Assembly (NCBI RefSeq): GCF_025449335.1
Contig: NZ_CP104883.1
Span: 2,968,501 to 3,032,500 of the forward strand
Length of the DNA: 64,000 bases
Origin: Bartonella sp. HY328
Lineage (GTDB): Bacteria > Pseudomonadota > Alphaproteobacteria > Rhizobiales > Rhizobiaceae
Reading direction: 5' to 3'
Under the pieces are notes generated by a model. That model saw nothing but the letters and a program-made list of their open reading frames with translations. It searched no databases and had not been told where the DNA came from. Of the stretch, positions 28,701-37,276 are shown one piece after another (position 1 is the first letter of the stretch; the number at the start of each line of letters is the position of its first letter). Position numbers and translations under genes: made by a program.

Positions 28701-29612
28701 ATGTTTAATAAAATTAGAAATCTTTTTAGCAATAAATTAGACAAAAAAATTAGCGAGCGGCAGTTTCCAACGGGTGAAGATGCTATTTTACCCACCATAA
28801 ATGATGATTTACCTATAATTGCAAATCCGGGGTTAATTGCAGCCATCAACGCCTTAAAAGATGAAGAAACCGCTGAAAACCGCATAAGATTTCAAAACCT
28901 TATGAAAGAATCGCGTTTTATCCTTGTCACAACCCAGCTAAGTGCAATGGAGAAGAGTGATGAGGTGATATATGACCATCCTGAAGATGAACAAAGCAAT
29001 AACAAAGATTTTGGCATAGCCCTTACGAGAAGAAATGATAAGTTATATTATCTCATATTTACCGATATGGATCACTTCAATGCTTGGCAACATCCAAATG
29101 ATAATAACGCAAACCTTAGTGAACCAAAATCGCAACCAAATTTAATTGCCTTTGCAAATTTATGCGCCCTAATCATGGAAACACCAAACGAGCCCTATGG
29201 TATCCTTATCAACCCAAAAAGTGAGGATTTTTTAGTTAAACACGAATTTTTTAAAATGGCTATTGTTGAAGCTCGCTTACACGACGAAAGCAGTAAAGGA
29301 ACAAACGCCACACTGCAACCGCTTGAAATCACTGATCTATCGGGCGACCTAGTCAATCAATTGACAGTTTTTTTCAAAAATACCGTAGAAATTCACGCCG
29401 TCTGGGCAGCTATTATGGTCATGGAACAGCAGCAATATTTTACATTAATTGCCGATTCATCTGGCCATCCTGGTGATATTATTCCAAAAATCTTAGATAT
29501 TTGCGCGCCATATATTGGTGAAACTGAAAAGGCGGTCGTCGTACCAGCTGAGCAAGAGCCATTTAAGTCCCTTGTTGAACAATTTGCGCCAATTTTCATA
29601 CGCGCTAACTAG
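28701..29612 (+). CDS. SseB-like protein (first of tandem pair)
   Basis: Probable enhanced-serine-sensitivity SseB family protein of 303 residues. The N-terminal SseB domain contains RFQNLMKESRFILVTTQL, FGIALTRRNDKLYYLIFTDMDHFNAW and PYGILINPKSEDFLVKHEFF; the C-terminal half has LVNQLTVFFKNTVEIHAVWAAIMVMEQQQYFTLIADSSG. It has no signal peptide or helices and is likely cytosolic. The biochemical function of the family is not known. The adjacent gene 41 bases downstream is a paralogue. Confidence 0.75.
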   Translation: MFNKIRNLFSNKLDKKISERQFPTGEDAILPTINDDLPIIANPGLIAAINALKDEETAENRIRFQNLMKESRFILVTTQLSAMEKSDEVIYDHPEDEQSNNKDFGIALTRRNDKLYYLIFTDMDHFNAWQHPNDNNANLSEPKSQPNLIAFANLCALIMETPNEPYGILINPKSEDFLVKHEFFKMAIVEARLHDESSKGTNATLQPLEITDLSGDLVNQLTVFFKNTVEIHAVWAAIMVMEQQQYFTLIADSSGHPGDIIPKILDICAPYIGETEKAVVVPAEQEPFKSLVEQFAPIFIRAN

Positions 29613-29653
29613 AATATTTTGCTATTGTGAAGCGTTGATAAAGGACTGTCTTA

Positions 29654-30412
29654 ATGCAAAAACTTATAGAGGAACTTAAAAAAGACAAAAGCCTAGCCAA
29701 TCAAAAGGCATTTTTGCATGCTCTATCAAAACAGATCATTTATCTTGCTGAGACTCCTCATAACAGGCGAAAATCTGCTAATACTCAAAAATTCCTTATT
29801 CAACAAGACGCAAATGGTGCTAAATACCTACTCGGCTTTAATAATCCTCAATATTTTCAAAACTGGCAACAATATCATCCATCGCAAAATGATGATATTA
29901 CTATAAAGCCGTTTAGCTTTAAAGAATTATCCCAAGTGATGAAGGCTTTTCAGGACGATGAAACGGCACTAATCCTTAACCCTGCCAGCGATAATCTCAT
30001 ACTTGCCAATGAGCTGTTTCATCAAGTTGAAATGGGCACCGACAAAATACGCGATACAGTAAGCGACACACAAACTTATGTCGCGATGACACCACTTGAG
30101 CAAGGTGATTTTTCACTTGAGCTTTTACAAGGACTGCTCAACGAATTTAACAAAACAAGCTGGATAAGCAGTGTTTGGGCCGCAACCATAGACATGGAAG
30201 GCATAGAAAGCTTTTTACTCATTATTGCTGCTAATGACACGCTAGATAACATGGGCAATAACGCACGCGATCAAAATCTAAATCAGCACTTATTGGCGCT
30301 TTGCAAACCATTCCTTGGAAAAGCCAGCTTAAAGATTTTAAGCAGCACAACACACCCATTTAATTTAGCAATATTAAACTATGATCCTATCTTTGCCAGA
30401 AAGCCGGGATAA
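29654..30412 (+). CDS. SseB-like protein (second of tandem pair)
   Basis: A 252-residue paralogue of the preceding gene: the same sequence of features appears as KYLLGFNNPQYFQNWQQYHP, ETALILNPASDNLILANELFHQVEMG, LEQGDFSLELLQGLLNEFNKTSWISSVWAATIDMEG and a PIFARK end matching PIFIRAN of its partner. It lacks the first ~50 residues. Its last 26 bases overlap the end of the convergent trkH gene. Likely co-transcribed with its partner, possibly forming heteromers (inference). Confidence 0.72.
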   Translation: MQKLIEELKKDKSLANQKAFLHALSKQIIYLAETPHNRRKSANTQKFLIQQDANGAKYLLGFNNPQYFQNWQQYHPSQNDDITIKPFSFKELSQVMKAFQDDETALILNPASDNLILANELFHQVEMGTDKIRDTVSDTQTYVAMTPLEQGDFSLELLQGLLNEFNKTSWISSVWAATIDMEGIESFLLIIAANDTLDNMGNNARDQNLNQHLLALCKPFLGKASLKILSSTTHPFNLAILNYDPIFARKPG

Positions 30413-31832
30413 ACAGAATAAAAATAGTTACAATTTCAAGTCGGCCAGCCAACATTAAAAACGACAAGATCCATAAACTATTATCTTCAATTGTAGAAAA
30501 ATTTCCAACTGGGCCAATTTTATCACCAAAACCTGGGCCAACATTTGATAAAGCCGTAAGTGCACCGCTGATTGCAGAAACAAAATCTAAGCCAGTAATG
30601 ACCAATAGCATAGCGCCAAGAATAAGCGTTGTCATATAAAGACATAAAAACAGCAAAACCGTCTGAGCAATATCGCCCGACACTTCTGAGCCACCATAGC
30701 GCACTTTAACCACAACATTTGGCGATAATAAACGTGCTAAATTAGCAGCGGTTAAACGCCATAAAATAATAATACGGTTGATTTTAATACCGCCAGAGGT
30801 AGAGCCAGAACAACCGCCAATCAAAGATGCAAGGAAAAATATACCAAGCGCTAATGGCCCCCAATTGGCATAATCTTCAGTTGCATAACCGGTAGTGGTT
30901 ATGACTGACACAAAATGGAAAAGAGCGGTTAAAAAAGCTTCCCCAAAAGCTTCATCACGGGTGACGCTTAATGATAAAGCTAATACAAAACTGGCAATTG
31001 CGACGATGGATAAAAACAGCTTAACCTGCGGATCATAAAAGCGTTGTTTGCTATGACCGATGACCATTTTAACATAAAACACAAACGGCATAGCCGATGC
31101 CAGCATAAAAATTGTAGCAATAACAATAATCATCGGTTGATCGGCATAAAACCCTAGTGAATCATCATGGGTTGAAAAACCTGCAGTTGCAACGGTTGTC
31201 ATCGAATGATTAAGCGCATCAAACATATTCATGCCAGCGGCAAAATAGCAAAGTGTGCATAAAACAGTTAGCGACAAATAGGCAATGATAATCGCATTGG
31301 CGATTTGATTAACGCGTGGCAGAATCTTCTCTGATCGATCAGATGATTCCATATGAAAAAGCTGGACGCCGCCAACGCGCAGTGAGGGAAGCAGCAAAAG
31401 CGCAAGACCGATAAAACCGATACCACCAATCCAGCATAAGAGTGAGCGCCAAAGCAAAATTCCTGCTGGCTTAACGTCAAGATCAGCAAGTACAGTTGCA
31501 CCTGTTGTTGTTACCCCTGACACGGATTCAAAAATTGCTTGGGCAAAACTTATCGGCAAATGGGAAAAGAAAATTGGCAATGCCCCCAAAAAGCAGGCGG
31601 TCACCCAAAGGCTTGCGGTTAATAAAAAGCCAAGCCGTGTTGAAAACCGTGCAGTTGCCCCATGGGTTGATACTAAAACCAAAGTGGCGACCATAAAGGT
31701 TAAAAGGCTGGCATAAATAAAAACCTGCCAATCATCATTGCCTTGCCTAATGTCGGCAAGAGCCGGTAACAGCATTGCAGCAGCCATAATCAGCGAAAAG
31801 CGGGCGCAAATATTGGCAATGAATCGAAAAAT
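30387..31832 (-). CDS. trkH: Potassium uptake transporter TrkH, probable non-ATG start
   Basis: Membrane channel subunit of the Trk potassium system, with NAD-binding TrkA as the usual partner (not in view). The filter loops appear as FESVSGVTTTGATV, NHSMTTVATAGFSTHDD, HFVSVITTTGYATED and TALSNVGPGFGD. From ATG 31787 the protein would be 466 residues and would lack most of helix 1. The frame stays open upstream to 31841 and encodes IFRFIANICARFSLI, which extends the helix; GAGG at 31843-31840 is seven bases from an ATT at 31832 and four from an ATC. I set the start at the ATT, giving 481 residues, the usual length. Confidence 0.85.
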   Translation of the reverse strand: MFRFIANICARFSLIMAAAMLLPALADIRQGNDDWQVFIYASLLTFMVATLVLVSTHGATARFSTRLGFLLTASLWVTACFLGALPIFFSHLPISFAQAIFESVSGVTTTGATVLADLDVKPAGILLWRSLLCWIGGIGFIGLALLLLPSLRVGGVQLFHMESSDRSEKILPRVNQIANAIIIAYLSLTVLCTLCYFAAGMNMFDALNHSMTTVATAGFSTHDDSLGFYADQPMIIVIATIFMLASAMPFVFYVKMVIGHSKQRFYDPQVKLFLSIVAIASFVLALSLSVTRDEAFGEAFLTALFHFVSVITTTGYATEDYANWGPLALGIFFLASLIGGCSGSTSGGIKINRIIILWRLTAANLARLLSPNVVVKVRYGGSEVSGDIAQTVLLFLCLYMTTLILGAMLLVITGLDFVSAISGALTALSNVGPGFGDKIGPVGNFSTIEDNSLWILSFLMLAGRLEIVTIFILFIPAFWQR

Positions 31833-31841
31833 GATGAAACC

Positions 31842-32153
31842 TCAATTTTGGTCTGTAAATAATATTGATGGCGTGGGGCGGTATTAAACTAAAAACTATA
31901 TCTTGGCCAATTATTAATTGAGCTAAATTACCCGATATTTTACATATTTATAGCTCTTTTATCATTAGTCCAATTTTTTTCCAACACCTTCATATAAAAA
32001 CAACTGGGTTTAAAGCCACCAGCATAAGCATATGTTCTTAGACATAATAGTGAAAATGTATTCGGCTAAAGGGCAAACTGACTATTCTATTAAAGCGTTT
32101 TCCGAAAAGTGTGAAGCGGTTTTCGGACAAAAAACGCGGTGTAAACAAAGTAT
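31842..32153. other. Intergenic region upstream of trkH with first half of a RIME-like repeat
   Basis: The trkH-proximal part is A+T-rich with no frame. From 32092 it turns into the repeat annotated separately. Confidence 0.45.
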
Positions 32154-32194
32154 TAGAGCGCCGATCTGATTCAGTCAGATCGAAAAGCGCTCTA
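32092..32194. repeat. RIME-like mosaic intergenic repeat (copy 1, two modules)
   Basis: Module A (32092-32150) has the rhizobial pattern GCGTTTTCCGAAAAGTGTG then AAGCGGTTTTCGGACAAAA. Module B (32154-32194) is a palindrome: TAGAGCGC, then CGATCTGA-TTCAG-TCAGATCG, then GCGCTCTA. This layout is familiar from RIME-type repeats in Rhizobium, Agrobacterium, Ochrobactrum and Brucella relatives. Module B alone recurs at 39179. The stop codon of the minus-strand gene at 32192 lies inside the last bases of module B. Confidence 0.75.
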
Positions 32195-32959
32195 GCAAAG
32201 AAGAACCGAGACAGCGTGATTAAAAACTGAAGTTATTAATTCAATGATAAGGCGGGTTATAAAGCCATGCCACAATACAATATCTATAAGCCAAAATATC
32301 GCTATAGATAGATAGGCGTAATAAGCAAACCCAACAAAATCATTAAAAATAATGCTATGCATCCAGTCCTGCTGAAATAAATAAAAATAGCCAACCAATA
32401 AGGCAGAGCCAAGCAAAATAATAATCGGCAAAACAAGATGGATATTGGCCTTAGGTCGCCACCACGTAATGAGGCCAAGAGCTAAAAATACCAATAAATT
32501 AGCACTACTAAAAATACGCGCTTCTTTAATTAATCCAGAGGTCACTTCCGCATATTTGACTTCAATGACATTGGTAAGCTTTTCATTGATGTTTTGTAAA
32601 TTAAAACGCTCGGTAATAAGGCTCTTTGTTTTAAGTCTATTAAAAATAGCGCGGCATGTGCAACTAGGATCGCGCATGCGGGCCGAAATTTCTTGAACCT
32701 TAGTGGGCAGTGTCGTTTTTAATAGCTTATCAATGGCTGCAATGCGTGCTTCATTTAAATTGGTTCTACGGGCAACATAATTGTTAACTTTGCTATCAAA
32801 AGCACGCTTGACGCTTGTTTCAACACGTGACTGTACTTCAGCAACAATAAGTCCCTTTCCCCAGCTCTCAATCAAAAAGGGCATAGTAAAAGAAGCTAAA
32901 AAGACAATGAGAAAAACTAATGAGCCAGATATACTCATAACATAGGATATTTTTCTCAT
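32192..32959 (-). CDS. Membrane protein of unknown function with periplasmic helical domain
   Basis: Not recognised. The 255-residue protein has an N-terminal helix (about 8-30), a periplasmic, strongly helical region of about 100 residues (EVQSRVETSVKRAFDSKVNNYV, with Cys-x-Cys in DPSCTCRAIF) and three to four C-terminal helices from about residue 150 on (LLVFLALGLITWW, VLPIIILLGSALLVGYFYLF, FVGFAYYAYLSIAIFWLIDIVL). It has no adjacent partner. Its stop codon is provided by the RIME-like repeat, so the C-terminus may have been altered when the repeat inserted. Confidence 0.7.
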   Translation of the reverse strand: MRKISYVMSISGSLVFLIVFLASFTMPFLIESWGKGLIVAEVQSRVETSVKRAFDSKVNNYVARRTNLNEARIAAIDKLLKTTLPTKVQEISARMRDPSCTCRAIFNRLKTKSLITERFNLQNINEKLTNVIEVKYAEVTSGLIKEARIFSSANLLVFLALGLITWWRPKANIHLVLPIIILLGSALLVGYFYLFQQDWMHSIIFNDFVGFAYYAYLSIAIFWLIDIVLWHGFITRLIIELITSVFNHAVSVLLC

Positions 32960-33263
32960 CTAACAGCCCACTATATATTTTTCAATTTCAGTATAAATTA
33001 AAAACCTATTTATACTTTATTAATAAATATTATAACTAAAAAAGGCAAGTTTTAAGTTATAATCCAAACTATTTGTATTTTCATCTATTAAAAATTTCGA
33101 TAAAAATCGGATATGCCTTTTTATGTAAATCACACAATTTTATTGTGGGCATATTGCCACATTTGAGATTTTTATAATCTTTGTAATTGGCAAGCATTAA
33201 AAAGCTATTATAAATTACCAATGAATAGACATCGACAGCTAAGCAATGATTGGAACTTGCCTT
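32960..33263. other. Intergenic region between the membrane protein and rppH
   Basis: About 300 A+T-rich bases with divergent promoters expected; no frame or hairpin recognised. Confidence 0.4.
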
Positions 33264-33818
33264 ATGAGCAAAAAGGAAAAAAAGGACCTTACCCTAAATG
33301 CTAAGGATCTACCCTACCGCCCTTGTGTTGGCATTGTTGTTTTCAATAGGCTTGGCAAGGTTTGGGCAGGCAGACGCTTACCGATTGAAGGTAGCGAATT
33401 AAGTGGAGCCCATAATTTTTGGCAATTTCCGCAAGGCGGCATTGATAAAGGCGAAGATCCTTATGAAGCAGCTTTGCGCGAATTATGGGAAGAAACCGGC
33501 ATTAAAAAAGTTAGCCTTTTAAAAGAGGCTGATGATTGGCTTAACTATGATTTGCCTGAACATCTTATTGGTATTACTTGGAAGGGTAAATATCGCGGCC
33601 AAAAGCAAAAATGGTTTGCCTTTGCTTTTGAAGGGACAGATAGCGATGTTGCAATTAACCCACCGCCAGCTGGCAATACGGCAGAATTTGATAGTTGGCA
33701 ATGGGTTGATCTTGCAGAAATGCTTGATCTTGTTGTACCGTTTAAAAAATCCGTCTATGAGGGTATTGTGCGACAATTTGCACCCATAGAAGAGCAAATA
33801 AAACAGGCAAATAAGTGA
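33264..33818 (+). CDS. rppH: RNA pyrophosphohydrolase
   Basis: Nudix hydrolase that removes pyrophosphate from mRNA 5' ends and so triggers decay. The 184-residue protein carries LPYRPCVGIVVFNRLGKVWAGRRL and the Nudix box GGIDKGEDPYEAALRELWEETGI, followed by KYRGQKQKWFAFAFEG, which is diagnostic for RppH over other Nudix members. The ATG at 33264 follows GGAA at nine bases; an in-frame ATG at 33246 has no ribosome site. Monocistronic by spacing. Confidence 0.95.
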   Translation: MSKKEKKDLTLNAKDLPYRPCVGIVVFNRLGKVWAGRRLPIEGSELSGAHNFWQFPQGGIDKGEDPYEAALRELWEETGIKKVSLLKEADDWLNYDLPEHLIGITWKGKYRGQKQKWFAFAFEGTDSDVAINPPPAGNTAEFDSWQWVDLAEMLDLVVPFKKSVYEGIVRQFAPIEEQIKQANK

Positions 33819-33953
33819 TAAAAATTGCAAATATACTGTTTAAATTAATATTCATTTTTATTGTATTTTTTGCAAAAAGCCAAATAAGATTATTGTATTT
33901 TTAAAAGGCTACAAGGGTTTTTAAAACCTTGTCTAGCCATATAGGAGGCAAAA

Positions 33954-34421
33954 ATGACCGTCCAGACCGATATGGGTTCCAATGTCGACATTTCTCTCTT
34001 GCACCTTAAAGATGCGCATGTACTTGCGCCTTTGCTTGCAAGCTATGCGCAAGCTTTAAAGCGAGGCGCACCGCGCCGCCCCGATGATTTTTATGCAGAG
34101 CAACTTTTGCAAGACCGTTCAGCTGAAGTGGTGGGCGCATGGATAGGAACAGAGCTTATTGGTTTTACCATTTTTTATGATTTGCCAGAACCGGTATCGG
34201 GCTTAAGAGCTGGCCAAGTTGACCATATCCATGTCCATCATGCCCATCAAGGCAAAGGCGTTGCCAAAGCCATGATTGATGTTTTGTGTGAAAAAGCCGA
34301 TGATCGCAGCTGGGCAAAACTGGTACTCAATGCCCCCCGCCTTCCTGAAGATGGCAAAAAGCTTTATGAACAAATTGCCTCTCGCGGCGACTGGACAAGC
34401 TACGTCATTCGCTTTGATTAA
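33954..34421 (+). CDS. GNAT-family N-acetyltransferase
   Basis: Acetyl-CoA-dependent acetyltransferase of 155 residues. Motif A is visible as VDHIHVHHAHQGKGVAKAMIDVL with the CoA pyrophosphate loop (QGKGVAKA), and the C-terminal strand is KLVLNAPRLPEDGKKLYEQI. Substrate unknown. The ATG follows an ideal AGGAGG site. A short hairpin (33911-33932) lies just upstream and a strong terminator just downstream, so it is a single-gene unit. Confidence 0.88.
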   Translation: MTVQTDMGSNVDISLLHLKDAHVLAPLLASYAQALKRGAPRRPDDFYAEQLLQDRSAEVVGAWIGTELIGFTIFYDLPEPVSGLRAGQVDHIHVHHAHQGKGVAKAMIDVLCEKADDRSWAKLVLNAPRLPEDGKKLYEQIASRGDWTSYVIRFD

Positions 34422-34446
34422 TTGTGCAACCCAGTATTTATAAATT

Positions 34447-34479
34447 ATGGAGCGTTTTATAAAAGCGCTCCATTTTTTT
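34447..34479 (+). terminator. Rho-independent terminator of the GNAT gene
   Basis: Eight-base arms atggagcg / cgctccat with a loop of 11 bases and a run of seven T's, 26 bases past the stop. Confidence 0.85.
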
Positions 34480-34688
34480 ATAAAAATGGTTTTGTATATA
34501 GACAAAGCATTTAATCTCTCCGTAAAAATTATCAGATGATCCAAACAAACGATAACATGTAATTAGGGTCAGTACTTAAAGGCTTTGCTTTTTAAAGTCT
34601 TAGAATGTCTGCTATATAGATAAAAAGTGATATCCCCTCCCCTTGCCGTTTACGCTGCAAAGACGCATAAAACAATTGGGAGCTGATT

Positions 34689-35441
34689 ATGACCACTATG
34701 TTAATGTTTTTGAGTTTTATTATTCTAGCAACCTATGTACAAACGGTTACTGGTTTTGCCTTTGGCCTTGTTTTAATGGGGTTGATTGGTCTTTCACACC
34801 TTCTTCCCCTTGCCGATACGGCTATTATTGTTAGTATTTTAACGCTAACCAATGCGGCGGTTATTTTATTAAAAGCTTGGCGTATGGTGGATATAAAGCA
34901 TTTATCCTTAACTTTGGCAGGTGCATTTCCTTTTGTTATTATTGGTGTTTTTTTGCTTGATTGGTTAGCATCAACCTCCTTAACTCTTTTGCAGCTTATT
35001 CTTGGCCTCGTTATTGCTTTATCAAGCTTTCAACTTTTACAAAGACCTAAAACTGGCAGCCAAATTGCACCCAATTATAGCTTTGTCATTTCTGGCGCAT
35101 TAGGCGGTTTATTAAGCGGCTTATTTTCAGCGGCGGCACCACCCATTGTTCACCATTTTTACCGCCAGCCGATAGATTACAAAATTATTCGCGATACCCT
35201 GCTCGCACTTTTTGCCTGCACCGGCATTTTACGCCTTACCACCGTAGTCATCAGTGGATCATGGCATAGCACTATTATTTGGTGGACATTAATCGCCCTG
35301 CCCTTTGTTATTATTACCAGCTATCTAGCACGCCGCTTCCCTCCACCTCTAGGGCCAGAGGCAATAAGGCGACTTGTTTTTTTACTGTTATTTGCATCGG
35401 GGGCTATGCTGGCTGTGCCGGCAGGATTAACTTTTTTATAA
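34689..35441 (+). CDS. TauE/SafE-family membrane permease
   Basis: Integral membrane protein of 250 residues with about seven to eight helices and the internal pseudo-repeat of the TauE/SafE (DUF81) family: TGFAFGLVLMGLIGLSHLLPL near the start and SGALGGLLSGLFSAAAPPIVHHFY in the second half. The family exports sulfite, sulfoacetate or other organic anions; substrate here is unknown. It precedes the molybdate operon on the same strand by 126 bases. Confidence 0.82.
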   Translation: MTTMLMFLSFIILATYVQTVTGFAFGLVLMGLIGLSHLLPLADTAIIVSILTLTNAAVILLKAWRMVDIKHLSLTLAGAFPFVIIGVFLLDWLASTSLTLLQLILGLVIALSSFQLLQRPKTGSQIAPNYSFVISGALGGLLSGLFSAAAPPIVHHFYRQPIDYKIIRDTLLALFACTGILRLTTVVISGSWHSTIIWWTLIALPFVIITSYLARRFPPPLGPEAIRRLVFLLLFASGAMLAVPAGLTFL

Positions 35442-35533
35442 AGCTTTAACTAACCCCTTTGAGCCGAATTTTGAATAGTTTTAAACAATAGATATTAGGT
35501 AAATACAATAAAAAACTTGCTGTTTCTCATTTT

Positions 35534-35558
35534 CGTTATATAGTATTGCATCATAACG
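35534..35558 (+). promoter_or_regulatory. Probable ModE operator
   Basis: Palindrome CGTTATATA-N7-ATCATAACG, with CGTTAT/ATAACG half-sites as in the Escherichia coli modA operator. It ends just before the GAGGA ribosome site of modE. A ModE-molybdate dimer here would repress the modE-modABC unit when molybdate is plentiful. Confidence 0.72.
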
Positions 35559-35567
35559 AGGATAGAC

Positions 35568-36353
35568 ATGCCGATTCAAGCCGATCTTGCTTTTTCAAGT
35601 AAAAATATTTCACCCATTGGACAAACACGTATTGCATTATTAGAGGCGGTTGGCCGTGAGGGCTCTATTTCAGCCGCCGCCCGTGCGGTCAATTTAAGCT
35701 ATAAAGCTGCTTGGGATGCCCTTGATACCATGCAAAACTTGGTTGAAAAACCACTACTTGAAAAGACTAGTGGTGGCAAGGGTGGCGGTGGCACCAAATT
35801 AACGCCAGCTGGTATTGCTTTGATCGAGACCTTTTATCGCCTACAATCGGGCCTTGCAAAAATGCTTGAGGATTCTGCTAAAGACCTTGATGCTATTGGA
35901 CTAACGTCAAGTAGCTTTATTCAAGGCTTTATGATGCGCACCTCGGCGCGAAATATTTTTGCTGGCATTCTTGAAACTGTTAACTTGCGCTCAGTCTTTG
36001 CCAATATTGGAGTGCGTGTTTCACCTGATATTTTTATTACCGCCCAAATAACCCGTAAAAGTGTTGAAACCTTGGGGTTGGTGACCGGCCGTCATGTAGC
36101 AGCTTTGGTTAAAGCCCCATTTGTAATAATTAACCCTGCCAAAGATGATGTGGCTCATTTAAATTCAATGCAAGGCGTCATTCGTGAAATGTTAACCGAG
36201 GGTGATGCCGTTGAAATTACCATCAATCTTGGCGCTGATAAAACGATTGTCGCTACGAAAAGCACGGCTGAAGTAAGAGCGCTTAATCTTCATGATGATA
36301 TGAATGTGACGGTCGGTTTTGACCCTTGCCATGTGATTATTGCAACCCATTAA
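35568..36353 (+). CDS. modE: Molybdate-dependent transcriptional regulator ModE
   Basis: DNA-binding repressor/activator sensing molybdate. The 261-residue protein has a LysR-type winged HTH (LLEAVGREGSISAAARAVNLSYKAAWDALDTM, about 25-60) followed by GGGGTKLTPAG and two Mop/TOBE domains (about 120-190 and 195-261) in each of which an oxyanion site is expected. ATG follows GAGGATAGAC. It is 41 bases ahead of modA, so regulator and transporter are one operon, with the palindrome upstream giving autoregulation. Confidence 0.92.
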   Translation: MPIQADLAFSSKNISPIGQTRIALLEAVGREGSISAAARAVNLSYKAAWDALDTMQNLVEKPLLEKTSGGKGGGGTKLTPAGIALIETFYRLQSGLAKMLEDSAKDLDAIGLTSSSFIQGFMMRTSARNIFAGILETVNLRSVFANIGVRVSPDIFITAQITRKSVETLGLVTGRHVAALVKAPFVIINPAKDDVAHLNSMQGVIREMLTEGDAVEITINLGADKTIVATKSTAEVRALNLHDDMNVTVGFDPCHVIIATH

Positions 36354-36394
36354 ACGAATTCAATCTTTCCTAACTCCTAAAAGGACTTTCTAAT

Positions 36395-37135
36395 ATGCGT
36401 TTTAAACTAGCTCTCATTGCAGCTCTCCTTCTTGGTTCAACCGCCCTTGCCAATGCTGAAAAGACATCGGTGGCAGTTGCTGCCAATTTCACTGACCCCG
36501 CAACTGAAATTTCGGCTTTGTTTAAAGAAAAAACAGGCCATGAAGCAGAGCTTGCTTTTGGTGCTACCGGCAATTTTTATAACCAAATTACCCAAGGCGC
36601 GCCTTTTGACGTTTTTCTTGCTGCTGATGACAGCCGCCCAGCGCTTGCTGTCAAAGAAGGCTATGGCGTTGAAAATAGCGTTTTCACCTATGCCATTGGC
36701 ACATTAGTGCTATGGAGCAGCAAGCCTGACCTTATCAAAGATGACGATAGCTTAAAAGATGCCTCTATCAACCATATTGCTTTTGCCAATGCTAAGGCCG
36801 CCCCTTACGGAAAAGCAGCTATTGAAGCCATGGAAAAGCTTGGCGTTTATGACAGCTTAAAGCCAAAATTGGTGGAAGGACAAAATATTTCACAAACTTT
36901 CCAATTTGCCAAAACTGGTAATGCGGAAGCTGGCTTTGTTGCTCTTTCACAAGTTATTAATGAAAAGGGCGGCTCGCAATGGATTGTACCACAAGAATAT
37001 TATAACCCAATTCGCCAAGATGCAGTTTTATTAAAAAATGGCGAAAAAAACGAAGCGGCGAAAGCCTTTATTGAATTTTTAAAAACTCCTGAAGCCCATG
37101 AAATCATCAAAAAATATGGCTATCAACTCGACTAG
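36395..37135 (+). CDS. modA: Molybdate ABC transporter periplasmic binding protein
   Basis: Captures molybdate or tungstate in the periplasm. The 246-residue precursor has a signal peptide (MRFKLALIAALLLGSTALANA, cleavage after about residue 21). The mature protein has VAVAANFTDPATEISALFKEKTGHEAELAFGATG, the typical first oxyanion loop, and QGAPFDVFLAADDSRP. AGNAEAGFVALSQV near residue 180 is also family-typical. A perfect hairpin follows, before modB. Confidence 0.95.
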   Translation: MRFKLALIAALLLGSTALANAEKTSVAVAANFTDPATEISALFKEKTGHEAELAFGATGNFYNQITQGAPFDVFLAADDSRPALAVKEGYGVENSVFTYAIGTLVLWSSKPDLIKDDDSLKDASINHIAFANAKAAPYGKAAIEAMEKLGVYDSLKPKLVEGQNISQTFQFAKTGNAEAGFVALSQVINEKGGSQWIVPQEYYNPIRQDAVLLKNGEKNEAAKAFIEFLKTPEAHEIIKKYGYQLD

Positions 37136-37158
37136 TTACCCCAATTGGTAATCATGGT

Positions 37159-37192
37159 GCGGACGTTCCTATATTTTAAAAGGAACGTCCGC
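37159..37192 (+). terminator. Attenuator-like hairpin between modA and modB
   Basis: Perfect 12-bp arms gcggacgttcct / aggaacgtccgc with a 10-base loop, followed by TCTTTCAT, 23 bases past modA and about 85 before modB. It would partly stop transcription or protect the modA message. Confidence 0.65.
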
Positions 37193-37276
37193 TCTTTCAT
37201 ATTCATGAAAACAGAAATTAATCTTTTCTAGTAATAAGCAAATAGTTTGCTATGGGCTTAAAACATTGGGTGATGG

